Notes: generated by a model from the letters alone, not told the origin. DNA of 64,000 bases from Malania oleifera (GCF_029873635.1 NC_080423.1:106315988-106379987), one strand, 5' to 3'; shown: positions 1 through 12,236, counted from the stretch's first letter. Numbers and translations are program-made.

Positions 1-3000
1 AAATATAAGTGTGACCCTAATCATGATATAAAAGATCTCTCACATGTGCACCTTTGAGTACCTCAAGATGCGAATTACTGCGTCCCAATGACTTGTCCTC
101 GGAGAATCTAGAAATTGACTCACAACATTTGTTGCAAAAGATATATCCAGTCGAGTGACAGTGAGATAATTCAACTTTCCTACAAGTCTCCAATATTGTC
201 CAAGATTAGGTAGCAAATCACCCATATCCGACACTAACTTGATGTTAGGATCTATGGGTATATCAACCGGTTTAGATCCCAATAAGAAAAATTCATGCAA
301 CAGATCAAGAACATACTTTCTCTATGACAAAACAATTCCGATACGAGATCTAGATACTTTTATACCCAAAAAATATTTCAACGGTCCCAAATCTTTGGTA
401 TGAAACTTAGTTTGTAGAAAAAGTAGTCTGTAGAAAAAGTTTGAGACTCTGAATACCTTTATCATCATCACCTATAATAACAATATCATCCACATAAACA
501 ACAAGAAGGATCCAACCTAATGAAGTAGACAATAAAACATGAAATGATCCATAGAACACCGTCGAAGATCAAACTCAAGTACTACAGCACTGAACAACCA
601 AACCATAATCCGAGAAATTGTTTTAAACCATATAAAGCCTTCTTAAGCCAACTCACTAAGCTCGACTCCCCCTGAGCAACAAACCCAAGTGGTTGCTCCA
701 TATAAACCTCCTCCTCAAGGTCACCATGCAAGAAAACATACTTTCCATCTAACTGATGTAGAGGTCAGTGACAAGCAGTAGTCAAGGAGATTAATAGACG
801 TACTGATATAAGTTTGGCAACCGGAGAAAAAGTATCAAAAGAATCCATAACATACACCTGAGTGTATCCCTTAGCAACAAGAAGAAGCTTTATACAAGCC
901 ACAAAACCATCAGGGTTGACTTTCACAGTGTAAACCTAACAACAACCAACCATAGGCTTGTCAGGAGAAAGAGGTATTACGCCCCAAGTACCATTATTAT
1001 GTGAAGCGGCGTTCATCTTTTCAACCATAGCATCCCTCCACTCAGAATGGGCTGAGGCTTCTGAAACAGATTTAGGAAGGGTAGTAGATGAAAGAGTAGT
1101 AACAAAAACAATAATAGGAGGGTGATAAGGAGTCATAATAAACATAGTTTAAAATGAAGTGTTGAGTACATGTACGTTTACCTTTTCGAACAGCAATAGG
1201 AGGATCAACATCATGGGAAGTATGATCATCAAATGAGGAAACCAAAGGCGTGGTAGTAGAAGCTAGAGAGGACTCTCTTCCTTGGAGTCGCCATCGTGAA
1301 TACATCTACAAATTAGGATGATCAAGACGATGAGAAAGACTTGAACTACATGGAAACTCAAATGGTTGGTTGGACAAGGACAGCAACGTAAAATCTGGAA
1401 AATTAGGCAAAGGAAGAAACTCATTGAGCTCAAATGCGCTCAGTGACTGGGTATAGTAAGGTGTAGACTCAAAGAAGGTAACATCAGCAGAAACAAAGAA
1501 GCGATGCATCATAGGACTATAACAACGATATCCTTTTTGAGTGTATGAGTAGCCCAAAAAGACACATTTTATAGCACGAAGATCCAACTTATCCACCCTT
1601 GGAGTTAGTTGATGAACAAAGGACAAACACCAAAAATATACGAGGAGGAGGTGAAAATAAAGGTGAATTAGGAAAGAGAATGGAGTAGGGAATTTTACCA
1701 CTAAGAACAGAAGATGACATTTTGTTGATCAGATAACAAGCAGGTACAGCATCACTCCAAAACACTTCAGGTACATGCATTTGATAAAGCAAGATGCGAG
1801 TGATTTCAAGAAGATGTCTATTTTTCCACTCTGCAACCCCATTTTGCTAAGGAGTGTGGGCATAGGATGATTGCCCAGTTGACAATGAATTTGGAAAGGT
1901 GTGGTGGCAGCAGCAATGCAAGTAGTAGAAGGAGATAGCAGCTCAAAGTGATAAGAGTCCACTAGCTTCACGCCCTCCGCCAATCATATTTCTCATCTTC
2001 AAATCTTGAATAACCATAGAATTAGGGAAGAATGTTACTAACAATTCATGGATTTAGTAATTTTTCTAATGGAAATAAGAATGAAAGGAAATTTGGGAAT
2101 ATATAAAACCGAAGGAAGAGAAATAGAAGAAGTGAGATTTATAGTCCCAATTTCCTTGATTGAAGTAATGGATCCATCAGAAAAAGTAACACAAGGTAAA
2201 TTTGCAAGATATTGAAGAGGAGAAAAATCTAGGTATACTGTGATATGATCAGCGGCAATGGAGTCTACGACCCAAGGACTAGGACGAGAAGTACTGGATG
2301 ACAGGCATACTATGTGAGTCTAGGCAAGAGATGCAATGGGAAGAGAAGCTTGTTGTGACGCTCTGCTAGAACTTGGAATACTCTTCCTTTGACATAGATA
2401 CAGTACATCACCCCCACTCAACCCCAAAGATGAGGAGTTGGTGGTGGTTGCATTGGCTGTCCCCAAAGGTGTGAAGTCAATCATGTCTGCATTGGCAACA
2501 CGTGAAGGTCTGCCATGAAGATCCCAACACTGCTCAATAGTATGATTATTCCATCCACAATGAGTGCACTTGCGAGGAGTACCTCTACCTCGTCCATCTC
2601 TACCACTACAACGATTCGAACCACCTCGATAACTTTTGTGGTTGTTTGGTAGAGAACTAGAATCACCCTGTGTAGCAAAAGATGTCCTCTTAGAGCCAGA
2701 TGCAAGAGCAAGAGAATGTGTGCTAAAGAAAGCACAAAGAACACAAGAATAAACATCGGCAAATGATAGCAGCTCGGTGCTACTAAGTATCTGGGATCAA
2801 ACTACCTTGATCTCAGGTCTCAAGCCTGCTAGAACATAAAGAACTATCATCTACTCCCTCTGCTTCTCCATCTCACGAACGTCGACAGTTGCACGACATT
2901 AAGCTCCTCATGAATAGACTTCATCTCTCCAAAATAATCTTCTAACTCCTATCTCCTTGTTCTAATTGAAAGTACCCCTAAGATAAATCATACATACGTG

Positions 3001-3317
3001 TTATGTTACTAGAGTATAGAAGTTTGACATAATCTCGAATCTCCTTGCATGTTTCTAGACGCATACACATCCGGTGCAATCTATGGCTCCATCAAATTCC
3101 ATAAAAGGGAAACAATTAAGGCATCTTCCTGAACCCACACGTATTTTCTCTTCTCATCTGAAGTATTAGATTAGAGCAAGTGGTCAGATTTCCCTAATCC
3201 TACTAAATAAATCCGAATAGCTTTAGACCATCGAACATAGTTCTTTCCATCCAACTTTTGAGTCATTATTTGTGGCAATGATGTAGGAAACAAATTCTTG
3301 GGATTCATAGATTCCAT
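1..3317 (-). pseudogene. Ty1/copia gag-pol remnant, left edge open
   Basis: Degenerate copia polyprotein read on the minus strand from about 3317 down to base 1. Visible in order: a UBN2-type gag start (ATG at 3317, then LDGKNYVRWSKAIRIYLVGL), a zinc knuckle KCTHCGWNNHTIEQC at about 2533-2577 (C-X2-C-X4-H-X4-C), a protease remnant DSIAADHI near 2250 where DSGA is usual, the pre-integrase motif QDLKMRNMIG near 2000, integrase GVAEWKNRHLLE near 1820, the FLGYS block near 1550, the reverse transcriptase start (SEWRDAMVEKM) near 1050, and the RT tail KLNYLTVTRLDISFA near 150. Many stops and frameshifts, plus deletions in integrase and RT, make it inactive. The 3' LTR would lie left of the window. 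The family is certain; the exact lineage is not. Confidence 0.9.
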
Positions 3318-3327
3318 CCCAAAATTC

Positions 3328-3597
3328 ACAAATCAACAACCACACCAAAAACAATAAGAACAATCAAAACTAATCAAGACAATCACAAACTATGTGAAGC
3401 ACCGACACAACGACGGATGAGGTAAACAACTCACCAATGGATATAGCACTGCCACAACACTCACAAATCAGCAACCACACCAAAAACAAGAAGAACAATC
3501 AATAATTCGGACAATCACAAACTATGTGAAGCGCCAACACAACTACAGACAAGATGAACAACTCACCGACAGATATAGGACTGCCACAGCCTCACAA
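3328..3597 (-). repeat. Tandem duplication, about 135-bp unit, in the copia leader
   Basis: Two adjacent units begin at 3328 and 3463 with the same 20-odd bases (acaaatcaacaaccacacc and acaaatcagcaaccacacc). They stay alignable through the block containing cacaaactatgtgaag and actcacc. They lie between the gag start codon (3317) and the primer-binding-like site at 3990-4000, so this is the untranslated leader of the copia element. The rest of the leader (3598-3989) shows no coding potential. Confidence 0.7.
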
Positions 3598-3989
3598 CTG
3601 AACATATAAACACTGCCACGGCTCCAAAAAAACTCACAAAGCCTTCACAAACCCTGAACAGAAGTTCACACGAGTGCATGGTCAAAAAAGGTTGAATTTT
3701 TTTAGTAAAAAACTGGCTCAACAGCTTGATAATATAGTCTAAAGAAGGAATCAAGGCATGGCATAAGAAAATAACAAGAAAAAAGTGGCCGGAACTTCAC
3801 TCATGCGCCAGCGTGTGGGGTCAGCCCAGCCAGCATTTGGCTGGCGTGTGGAAACGCATGGGGGGTCTATTTATGGGTGCATGGTTGGTTTGTGAAATAA
3901 TATGAGATGGAGGTAGATCTAGGAAGGACAGCCGCAGTAATGTGTTTTCCAGAAACGGATGAGGGGAATAGGGTTTAGCTTGGATCACA

Positions 3990-4228
3990 CTATGATACCA
4001 TGTTAGATTACCCCTTTACCTATAAGCTTAAGCTATTCGGTTGTGGGCCAACAATGTATATCAAGCTTTAACACTCCCCCGCACGTGCAGCCGGACAACA
4101 CATGGAGCAATAAACACATGATAAATAACACCCATAATAGGGAACACAATAATATTATTTAAACGCACACAAAAACGCAGGCAACAAGACTAGAACCCAA
4201 GACCTCTTGGTAACCAACTCTGATACCA
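3990..4228 (-). mobile_element. TRIM-like block: short terminal repeat between two tRNA-Met primer-binding sites
   Basis: Read on the minus strand: a primer-binding site TGGTATCAGAG (4228-4218), about 130 bp of non-coding sequence, a purine run GTGCGGGGGAG (4084-4074), a 73-bp segment starting TGTTAAAGCTTG and ending TCTAACA (4073-4001), then a second primer-binding-like site TGGTATCATAG (4000-3990) that leads into the copia leader. PBS, PPT and a TG...CA repeat in this order are the parts of a terminal-repeat retrotransposon in miniature. The matching 5' terminal repeat is not visible right of 4229 beyond the CTTAACA end. The 73-bp segment may instead be a truncated LTR of the copia element itself. 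Confidence 0.5.
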
Positions 4229-4850
4229 TGTTAAGATTTGATTAAAATGAATTACCTAAATTTAAGATAGGTCTCTTCCTCTGTTTATAATACAAATTAA
4301 ATACATTCTATTCTAATGACAATAATACCCTTACTAACTTTCACTAATTAACGTACTAACACACTCAATAACAATAATACTGAAAGACACATATAACCTC
4401 TAATAGTTGTCATCTAAACTAATTTAATGAATTGGAGAGTAGAAATTAATGGAAGGCCCTTCCGCGCTCGGAGATTAGTCGGCTCATTTGAGGCTCAAAT
4501 ATTATTAGTTATGAAAAAAGTGTACATTATTTTCAAATAATTTTATACTAATTATACACTTGAAGTCATAATTACTTCATGTATCATGAATAAAAATTCT
4601 TGAGATTTTATTCTAGTGCTAGGCTTATTATGAATAATAGTGATACGACATGTAACACCAATTCAAAATTTTATATATGTAAGCAATTTTAATTAGATTC
4701 AGTAATATTTTTAGAATTAATAAGGATGACAAAAACAACTACATGAAATCAATAAGTACAAGTACTTAATTGTACTAATAAAAGTATAAGGGCTAAAAGA
4801 GATTTCTGTTTATAGTATAGGGACCAACTTAAGATTTCAGCCAAACAAAA
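4229..4850. other. AT-rich spacer
   Basis: No coding, RNA or repeat structure is recognised here. It is AT-rich with short scattered ORFs only. Confidence 0.5.
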
Positions 4851-5565
4851 ATGAAGTTCGTGAAAAATAAGTTGAACGAATGGAATAAAGAGGTCTTCGG
4901 TAACTCTAAAGATCAATGTAAAAATAACATAATTTTTAGATTGCAAGCTTGGATAGGTTGGGGGACTGTGGACCATTGGGTGAGACGAAAAGGCTAAAAG
5001 GGCTCGTCTTTGCAATGATTTGGAGGTGCTTTTGTTCAGATAGAATATTAGTTGGCAATAAAAAAGAGGATATGTAACTCTGCTTTGTTTTATAGGGTGG
5101 TTACTGGAAGACAGGGACAAGTTTTATTAAGGAGCTGGAGTTAGACTTGAGCTGTTTTGTGCAAAATCATAAGCAAAATAGAGAAGAGATTGAGAGCTTT
5201 ACAAGTTTTTATATACAATGGATCGTCAGCATAGATTGATGCTTGAACGACTCAATTGGAGTCCTATTGGAAGGAGTACTGCTATTTAGTTAGAGAGGCC
5301 TTTTGAAACACAAAAAGTTAAGCAACTGGCATTTGAAATGGATGGGATAAAGCTCCAAGCTCTGGTGATTTTGTGATAACAATTTTTAGGACTGCTGGGA
5401 GGTCATGCAGGAGGATGCTAAGGTTTTTTGGGGAATTTCATTGTGATGGGGTGGCGGGAGATGGCATGAGTTCTGCTTTTATAGCCCTAATTCCTAAGGA
5501 GAGATCTAGGAGGGTGAGGAATTTTAAGACTCTTAGTCTGGTCACTAGTCTTTACAAGGTTTAAA

Positions 5566-6190
5566 CTAAGAGGTTCATAGTTTTAAAAAAATCATGGAAA
5601 TGAAAATCAGAAATAAAAACTAAAAACTCAAAAACAAGCATCATGGTTGGTTAATATTTTCAAAACTAAAACAAATTGAAAAAAAATAACAATAACAATA
5701 AAAAATAATATAATGAAAAGAATATAAATTTAAAATATTATATTAAGAAATAAAAATTAATTATAATTATTTTATTTAGTTATTAGAAGGAGAGCTTGGC
5801 ACAATGGAAGAGCTGTCGCCGTGTGACCAGGACCCCTGATATGTGGAAACAACCACTTGCAAAAATGCAAGGTACGACTGCGTATTATAGACCCATAATG
5901 GTCCACCCCTTCCCCAAACCCCACATACGCGGGAGCTTTGCGCACTAGGTTGCCCTTTTGCCCTTTCTTATTTAGTTATTATACTTTTTAAACTCATTTT
6001 TTTGTGTTCCAAGAACAATCCTAATGTATATGTCGATTGAAAAATAGTAAAAATGAATTTTTTAAGTATCATTTTTTTATAAATTTATTTATTTTAATTA
6101 GATTTTAAATTCACATTTTCATTTTATTTTAGCTTCAATTAAAAAAATATATAGAATAATCTATAAAAGTCCATCCTAGATATTAAAGTT
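5566..6190. repeat. Dispersed AT-rich repeat inserted in L1 copy A
   Basis: This block separates two collinear parts of the L1 reverse transcriptase, so it is an insertion. Parts resemble two other places in the window: ggttaatatttt...aaaactaaaac also occurs near 54380-54410, and ccaagaacaatcct followed by a gattga/caattg block also occurs near 15940-15980. No clear terminal repeats were found. It may be a non-autonomous DNA element. It is itself interrupted by a SINE at 5786-5967. Confidence 0.45.
5786..5967 (+). mobile_element. tRNA-derived plant SINE (Au-SINE-like) with exact 14-bp TSD
   Basis: The sequence starts near GAGCTTGGCACAATGG, with the Pol III A-box-like TGGCACAATGG at 5797-5807. 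It continues with the body motifs GTGTGACC, ACTTGCAAAAATGCAAGG, GGTCCACCCCTTCCCC and GCGGGAGCTTTG, and ends in CCCTTTTGCCC. This is the layout of the widespread angiosperm Au SINE family. The target duplication ttatttagttatta is identical at 5772-5785 and 5968-5981. The B box expected about 25-40 bases downstream of the A box is degraded, so this copy probably cannot be transcribed by Pol III. Confidence 0.88.
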
Positions 6191-8058
6191 ACTTAGCAAC
6201 AAATAGCCACAACAATTGATAACTATAAAAATCAGCTTTTTGGTTCTCATGGAAATTGACAACAAAAAAATAAAACATAAACAAAAGTGTTGTCATTTCT
6301 TCAAGAAAACAGAAAACAGGATATATATATATATATACCAAACATCCCCCAAGGTATTGTCTAAGAGGCTTAGAGAGGTTGAGGGGGATATGGTGATAAG
6401 GGCTTAGTCTGCCTTTATTAAAGACACAAATTGTAGATGAAGTACTGGTGGCTAAGGTTGAGAATGTAAAAAGGAGGGGCAACATGATTCTAAAATTAGA
6501 TTTTAAAAGAGCATGAAATGGTGAATTGAGTCTCTTTTTTTTTTTAAGGGAAGGGTGGGGGGGGGGGGGGAGGAATAAATGATTTTAGAAGGGTTTTTGA
6601 GCTTGTGAATGAAATGGATGAAAGGGTGTTTTGAGTTCAAAAGATATTGTGAAGGGACATCCTAGGAAGTGGTTCAAGGTTTCTCAAGGGACAAGGCTAG
6701 AGTATCCCTTGTCTCTATTCTTGTTTAGTCTAGTAGGTGATGTGTTAAGCAGATTGATTTTGTATGCTTAGTACACAGGAGTGATTAGAGATTCATTGGC
6801 AGGAAAAGAGAGGCAGAGATGCCCGATGGTATTATATGATATTAAAGTTTTTTCTGTAGGATAATGTTAAGAAATTCTAAAAGCACCTTACTTTTTGAGA
6901 ATTTTTTAAAAATACTTTGTGGTTGAAGATAAACATATCCAAAAGTGAGAGCTGCCATTAATATGGATCATAGTTACTTAAGAGGGATTCAAGGCTTTAG
7001 CTGGTTGTGATTCTTTAGAGTGGCTTTTGTCCTATTTAGGTCTTCCTTTGGGGGGTAACCCTATGTTTGCTACAAAAAGGCTTCCCTATCTTTAGGGGGG
7101 TATTATCACTCTAGTTAGTGCCTCCCTTCGTAACATTCCCAAATATATTTTTTTATCCCTTTTTAGAGTTCTTCAAAGTGTAGTAGGGGTTTTAGGGAGG
7201 CTTATGGAGATTTCCTTTGGTATGGTAGAGGGGAGACATAAGGTGGTGTTTAAAAACATCTCTTTATTGGAAAATGGTTGTGGAGGTTCCCATTAGAGGT
7301 TAATTCCCAGAGGTGCAATGTTATTAGAATTATGGAGTTCATTTGACTGGGTGGGGTACTAGAGGAAGAGGCAACATTTCTCAGGCTGAGTCCTTCAGGT
7401 TGCCCATTTGTACTTTCATTTTACTCAGTTCAAAGCCGCTAAGGTAATAGGATTCAATTTTGCAAGGATGTTTGGGTGGTAGAGGTTTTGTTGGAGTTGT
7501 TGTTGCCTCATCTTCTTTTTATAATATTTTGTTAATCATGCACCAATTACAAATTCATTTCATGAGAAGGGGGCACTCTTTCTTGGGACTTCCACTTTTT
7601 TAGGAGTCTCAATAAAGCAGAGATTGATGAGCTTACTGCTTAAGTGAGTTTAGTGGACTCTTTTTGTTCCCCAAACGAGGGGAGATGTTCGGGTTTAGCC
7701 AGAGGATTCTTCAAGCTCCTCTTGAGACCTTCAACCCCTAGTTCTTTTCCTTTGTATCATATCATTGGAAGGCTATGGCTCCTTTGGATATCCAAGTTCA
7801 TTTGCACCTTGACTCTTAATAATAATTTGGAAGACTTTTTACATGTAAGAAGAACCTATGACGTCATCATCTTAGATAATTGTATCCTGTGTCCAATGAG
7901 AACCCTATGTTGATGGCTGGTAAGTCAACTTTGGAATGCTCTATTTTCTTGTTTCGATGAAGCATGGATGTTTCCTTTAAATATGGTGACTTCTGGTTGT
8001 TTTCAGAAAAGTAGCAAAGTGAGGGTGTAATGGACATGTGCAGTGTGGGTTTAGTATG

Positions 8059-10240
8059 ACTTTATTTCAGCATTGTTGGGACATGGTCAAGGGGAATGAA
8101 GAGTTTCAATGAGCTCTAAGTGGGATTTCGATAAAAAGTGTTAAATCAACCTTCATCACTTTAGTGCCTAAGAAGAATAGGTATATCAAAGCTGCAGATT
8201 TTCAGCCTCTTAGGGGAAGTTTGTTTGCACATATTAGCCTCTAAATAGAGGTTGGGCACTAAATGGTCTAATATTCTGTGAACTGGTAGTGTTCAATTAA
8301 CATTTGAATAAGTTCTGAATTGGTTCTAGCCTAACTAGCATCCCCGCACATGCTGACGCGTTCAGCACAAGATTAGAACCACATTTGGACACATTTGCCC
8401 TTCCCCCAACAAAAAACACCAAATTGGTCACAGAACCCAAAAACCCTTCTCTCCTCTCTTCTTCATGCACAGCTTCCATGCACCTCCTCTATGCACAGCT
8501 TCCATGCGCCTCCTCCATGCACAGCCATGCCTTTCCCCTCCATACACAGCAACGCACAGGGTTCTGGTTGCAGGAAGAATCTCAGGGGATTTCAGGAGAA
8601 TGGCTGATGAGGATTCTCAGTGGGAAACAAACTCCTCTTCTTGCCGGAATCTAGGAATATGGCAATGTTGGTTATAAAATCAAGCCCTCGGAACGACAAC
8701 GATATAACTTTTGTCACTTCATATTATTTTCTGTAATTTTTTCTAGAATCTGAGTGAAGACGAATGGATCTGCAATTTTTAAATGTTTCAGTATTTCTTT
8801 TCTTTTTATGCAATATATAGGATGTTTATTTAAACATGAAAAATTATATACGTTTGTTTTTTTTTGTACTTAAATAATTTTCGAATTTTACATTTTTTTT
8901 TTATTTTCTTAAGTTTTCATGAAAACGTTTAAGGGTTAAAATAGTAAAAAAGATATTCATATTAATCTTTGCCAAAGTATTCAAGGGTTCACTTTAGTTC
9001 TAATTTTGGTTCATAGATTAAGAACTGGATTCAGCATTCAGCGCTTTAATGCTTAATTTTGTCAAACACACCCTTAGTCTAGAGACAACCACATATAAGA
9101 TCATTACAAAGGTTCTACTCAGTACTCACAAGCTTAATTTTGTGATTGGAAGTACCATTTTGAAGGCTCAAAGTTCTTTTGTGGGGAATAGGCTGATTTT
9201 GGATGCTATTTAGTACCAAATAAGGTTGTTGAGGATGTTCGTAGAAGGAGAAAAGAGGGTTGTTTATTAAGTAGACTGTGAAAAGGCTTTGACTGAGTAA
9301 GTTGGAATTTTATTGATAAAATCCTTTTTGAGGAAGGATTTTAGTGAAAGGTGGCAAGCTTGGATGAGGAGTTTTATCTAATGCCTCTGTCTTAATCATT
9401 AATGAAGAGCTTAAATCATGGTTTAGGGCTTTGAGGGGGTTAGGCAAGGGGATCCTCTCTCTCTCTCTCGAGGTAGATGTCTTGAGCAACCTGGTCATAG
9501 GGTCATAGATAAAGGGTGTATGAGAGGGATTGGAGCGAGAAGTTAGGGGGTTGTACCGTCTTATCTTCAGCTTGCATATGACACTATTTTCTTCTTAGAA
9601 GATCATAGAAAGTCATTTTCAAATGTGCCTCTACTATTGTGCAGTTGTTTGAGAGGGTCTCTGGTTTAAAAAATAAATTTGGGGAAGAGTGGGATAGCTT
9701 GTGTTAATTTAAGAGTATCTAAATCTTTGAAGTTGTCCTCTTTTAGTTGGGCACTGTATTCTTGATTGGCCTCTGATTTACTTGATTGCCTTTAGGTTGT
9801 CATCCTAGCTTGGTTCAGTTTTGAGATCCCATGGTGGAGAAGCTGTCTGAGGTTGGATGTGGAAGTGTGCTTTCTTTTATCTAGCTGGGCGTATTACCCT
9901 CATTCAGGCATGTGTTGCTAGTATTCTTCTTTATTTCTTCTCTATTTTTAGAATTCCAATAGTGGTATCTAGAAAGTCATGAGATATTTCCTATGGTCTG
10001 TGCTGCGAGAAAAAAGGGATCATCTGGTGAGGAGATAGTTTGTAGAGCTAAAAAGAGGGGATTTTGGACTTGTAAAGTTGGTATCTAAGAACATTGCTTT
10101 AACAGATAAATGGATGTGGCATTTTCCCTTAGAGGAGTCTTCCCTTTTGCACAAATTTATTAAAAGTTAGTTTGGCTTGCAGGATAAAGGGTGTTACTTG
10201 GGTGTTGAGATATTCTTTCGACAGTCCTTGGAAGGTAATT
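8059..10240 (+). pseudogene. L1-type LINE ORF2 remnant, copy B (RT domain)
   Basis: A second plus-strand L1 reverse transcriptase. STFITLVPKKNRYIKAADFQPL (8140-8215) is split by an insert (8221-9074). The frame continues with TTTYKIITKVL at 9090, FVGNRLILDAI at 9180, a degraded CEKAFD block at 9275, VRQGDPLSL at 9440, a decayed FADD block (AYDTIFFLEDH) at 9565, KINLGKSGIACVNL at 9670, ITLIQACVASILLYFFSIFRIP at 9890-9955 and LVSKNIALTDKWMWHFPLEESSLLHKFIKS at 10070-10170. Stops are frequent. The C-terminal zinc region is missing: identity is lost near 10240, where a minus-strand L1 fragment begins. No TSD was found. Confidence 0.8.
8221..9074. mobile_element. hAT-like non-autonomous insert in L1 copy B
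   Basis: The L1 reverse transcriptase frame is interrupted exactly here and resumes afterwards. The ends are weakly inverted: GGGGAAGTTTGTTTGCACA on the left, and on the right the complement of gtcaaacacaccctt, AAGGGTGTGTTTGAC. Flanking octamers cctcttag and acccttag agree at 6 of 8 positions, which suits an old 8-bp hAT duplication. No transposase is present. The interior holds a short imperfect minisatellite (about 27-bp units around catgcacagcttccatgc, 8463-8530) that creates overlapping spurious ORFs. Confidence 0.5.
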
Positions 10241-10329
10241 TCACAGATATATCATAAAATCCATAGATAATCATAGTCCATATATTATTTATACATTTTT
10301 CATTAGACATTAAGGTTTCACTGAGAGTG

Positions 10330-11930
10330 ATCCCTGTAAGAAATTTCAAAAAACAAGCCTCCATGAAGCAACCTATACCAGAAAAGACCCAAGGATATGC
10401 CAGCAACTGGATTTATCCAGGAGCAATAATAAATACAAACCCCTTCCATTAAAAATTTGGGCATTCCTTTCCAGTACAATTCCCCACAGAGAAGAAAAAC
10501 CACATCTATATGCGCAGTAGCATCCTTACTCCTCCCAAACCCGCTAAAAGAAGTACTCAGAAAACCTTCAGCCAGTTCTGGACAAACCTACTCTCAATTA
10601 ATAGCCAAACAATCTAGTCCACAAAATCAAAGCAACTAAATGCTTAAAAAAGAAAAGAGAAAGAAAAAAAAAAAAAAACCAGTAAGCCAAATTTACTCTT
10701 ATTGCATTGTGTCAAAGGGAGTTCACCCCCAAGGGAAACCACCATAAGCATAAAGAAAACCTCCCAAATAACCAAATGATCCCTCTTCTTACCCAGTTCA
10801 GACTAAATAAAATCTCGCATATCTTCCCGCTACCTAACAGCAATCCTTAACAAAGACATGAATTTAAAAAATAAAAAGGAATAGTCACAAGACAGGAGTA
10901 AATTAGATTATCCCCTGGAGAAAACAAGGCATGGTTCCACCCAGTGTTTTAAAAATGCTCAATCAAGACTGGCCTCAAGGAAGGGTGTGTCTAAAATTCC
11001 TTGAGGCTCAATCTAAAATATCAAATCCCAAAAAGGCTAACGCTTTACCTATTACATGTTGAGGATTACACATTTGTACAAAAGGCACACCTTTTGCGCC
11101 TTTGTAGTCGAGGCTTGTGCATTTTGGGTGTGTGATTCTCAAGTTAGATTTGACTAGAAAATTTTAAGTCCATGCTTATATAAATGGAATTTCATAATAT
11201 GAGTTGATTTCTAAAACTCCTGGACCTCAATCTTTCCAAAATAACAGAGAGCTATATCTTAGATCTTGAACATAATTTGAACTTTGTAATATTATAGGTA
11301 TCTCCTGTCATGACTAATAATGAATTCTAGTTGGCAATTTTTGAATTTCAGACAAGTAGTTTGTAAATTATATTTAATTCTTATTTATATTATATTTATA
11401 ATTTTCTTAATTTTTTCTTTATTTTTAAAATATACGTAATTGTTTTACATATTTTTATCTAAAAAATAAAATTCTTCAAAGGCTTATGCCCCAATGACTT
11501 GAGGCTTACACCTTGCCTCTTAAGGGTTAAAATGCCTCACCTTATGCCTTAGCCTTCTAGAACATTGGTTCACTTCCACCCATGAAGAAAATTAGAGACT
11601 TAGCCGCTGCTCGTCAAGGAATCTAACTGCCTAGTATTTCTATACGAAGGAACTTTTAAGTAAATCAAAGGCCAACCAAAATGCCACAATCAACTAAAGA
11701 AGCAAGTTCTAAAGACCTATTCAAACTCAAGTTAAAAGCACCAATACCAATTTTACCCATATTTATTTTCAGACCACACACCACGTCAAAAATTTGTAGT
11801 TAGAACATTCATGAACAACTCCCTAACATCACACAAGTAAAAGACAATATCATCCCGGAACTACAAGTGGAACACAATGACCCTCTCACTCCCCACAACA
11901 ATCTCCTTTCTTTTTAAAAAAAAAATAAAA
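10330..11930 (-). pseudogene. L1-type LINE ORF2 remnant, copy C (3' half)
   Basis: Minus-strand L1 debris. From the right: a decayed YRDDIVFY block near 11860 (the FADDT region), LIYLKVP near 11660 and a MGGWK-like block near 11590. After a MITE insertion the sequence continues with LIYSCLVTIPFYFL near 10900, LNWVRRGIIWLFGRFSLCLWWFP near 10770, and the C-terminal part near 10480-10330 (LYWKGMPKFLMEG, corresponding to the WLERNxRIF block). The copy is full of stops and abuts copy B tail to tail. The position of the 3' end is uncertain. Confidence 0.65.
10952..11567. mobile_element. MITE with CAGTGTTTTA-type termini (hAT-like)
   Basis: Inverted ends: CAGTGTTTTAAAAATGCT on the left, and CAATGTTCTAGAAGGCT when the right end is complemented (about 13 of 17 alike). 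The body is rich in gaggc/gcctc motifs (ggctcaatc, gcctttgtagtcgaggc, gacttgaggcttac), typical of a frequent plant MITE type. It splits L1 copy C. Flanks gttccacc and gttcactt share only the first four bases, so an 8-bp duplication is suggested but decayed. No coding capacity. Confidence 0.6.
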
Positions 11931-11985
11931 AAGGGAAGTCGAGATATGATATGATTGATAATACAGTTGACATCATAATACAATT

Positions 11986-12236
11986 AGAAATATCAAAGCA
12001 ATAAACATATGTTAAGCACCTTAATTGTCAACAAAATTTTTTATGGCAAAAAGTAAAAAAGGACATTCCTAGACAATACTCCAGTACCCACTAGAAATTT
12101 CTTCTGCATAATACAAATGACATCAGATTATGATGAGAAATATCAAAGCAATAAACATTTTAAAACACCATAATTGTCTACAATTTTTTTTTATGGCAAA
12201 GAGTTAAAAGGACACTACTAGGCAATACTCCAGTAC

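Larger units (their letters stand above)
4850..8058 (+). pseudogene. L1-type LINE ORF2 remnant, copy A
   Basis: Broken non-LTR reverse transcriptase on the plus strand. LNEWNKEVFGNSKD near 4870 is the linker between endonuclease and RT. NGWDKAPSSGDF near 5350 corresponds to the KAPGPDGF block, and FIALIPKE...FKTLSLVTSLYKV (5470-5564) is the RT start. After an insertion the frame resumes with VLSKRLREVEGDMVIRA near 6350. The GLRQGDPLSPFLF block is present as a decayed version near 6680, GGNPMFATKRLPYL near 7050 and FRVLQSVVGVLGRLMEISFGM near 7200. The zinc-binding C-terminal region follows at 7640-7990 (DVIILDNCILCP). Many stops and frameshifts. No poly-A tail or TSD was found, so both ends are approximate. 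Confidence 0.8.

Noticed and set aside
5786-5967. Possible tRNA gene
   Set aside because: Only an A-box-like segment is present, with no cloverleaf. The body, tail and TSD identify it as a SINE.
8385-8677. Three overlapping ORFs rich in Met, His, Cys and Pro
   Set aside because: They arise from an imperfect 27-bp minisatellite read in three frames inside a non-coding insert.
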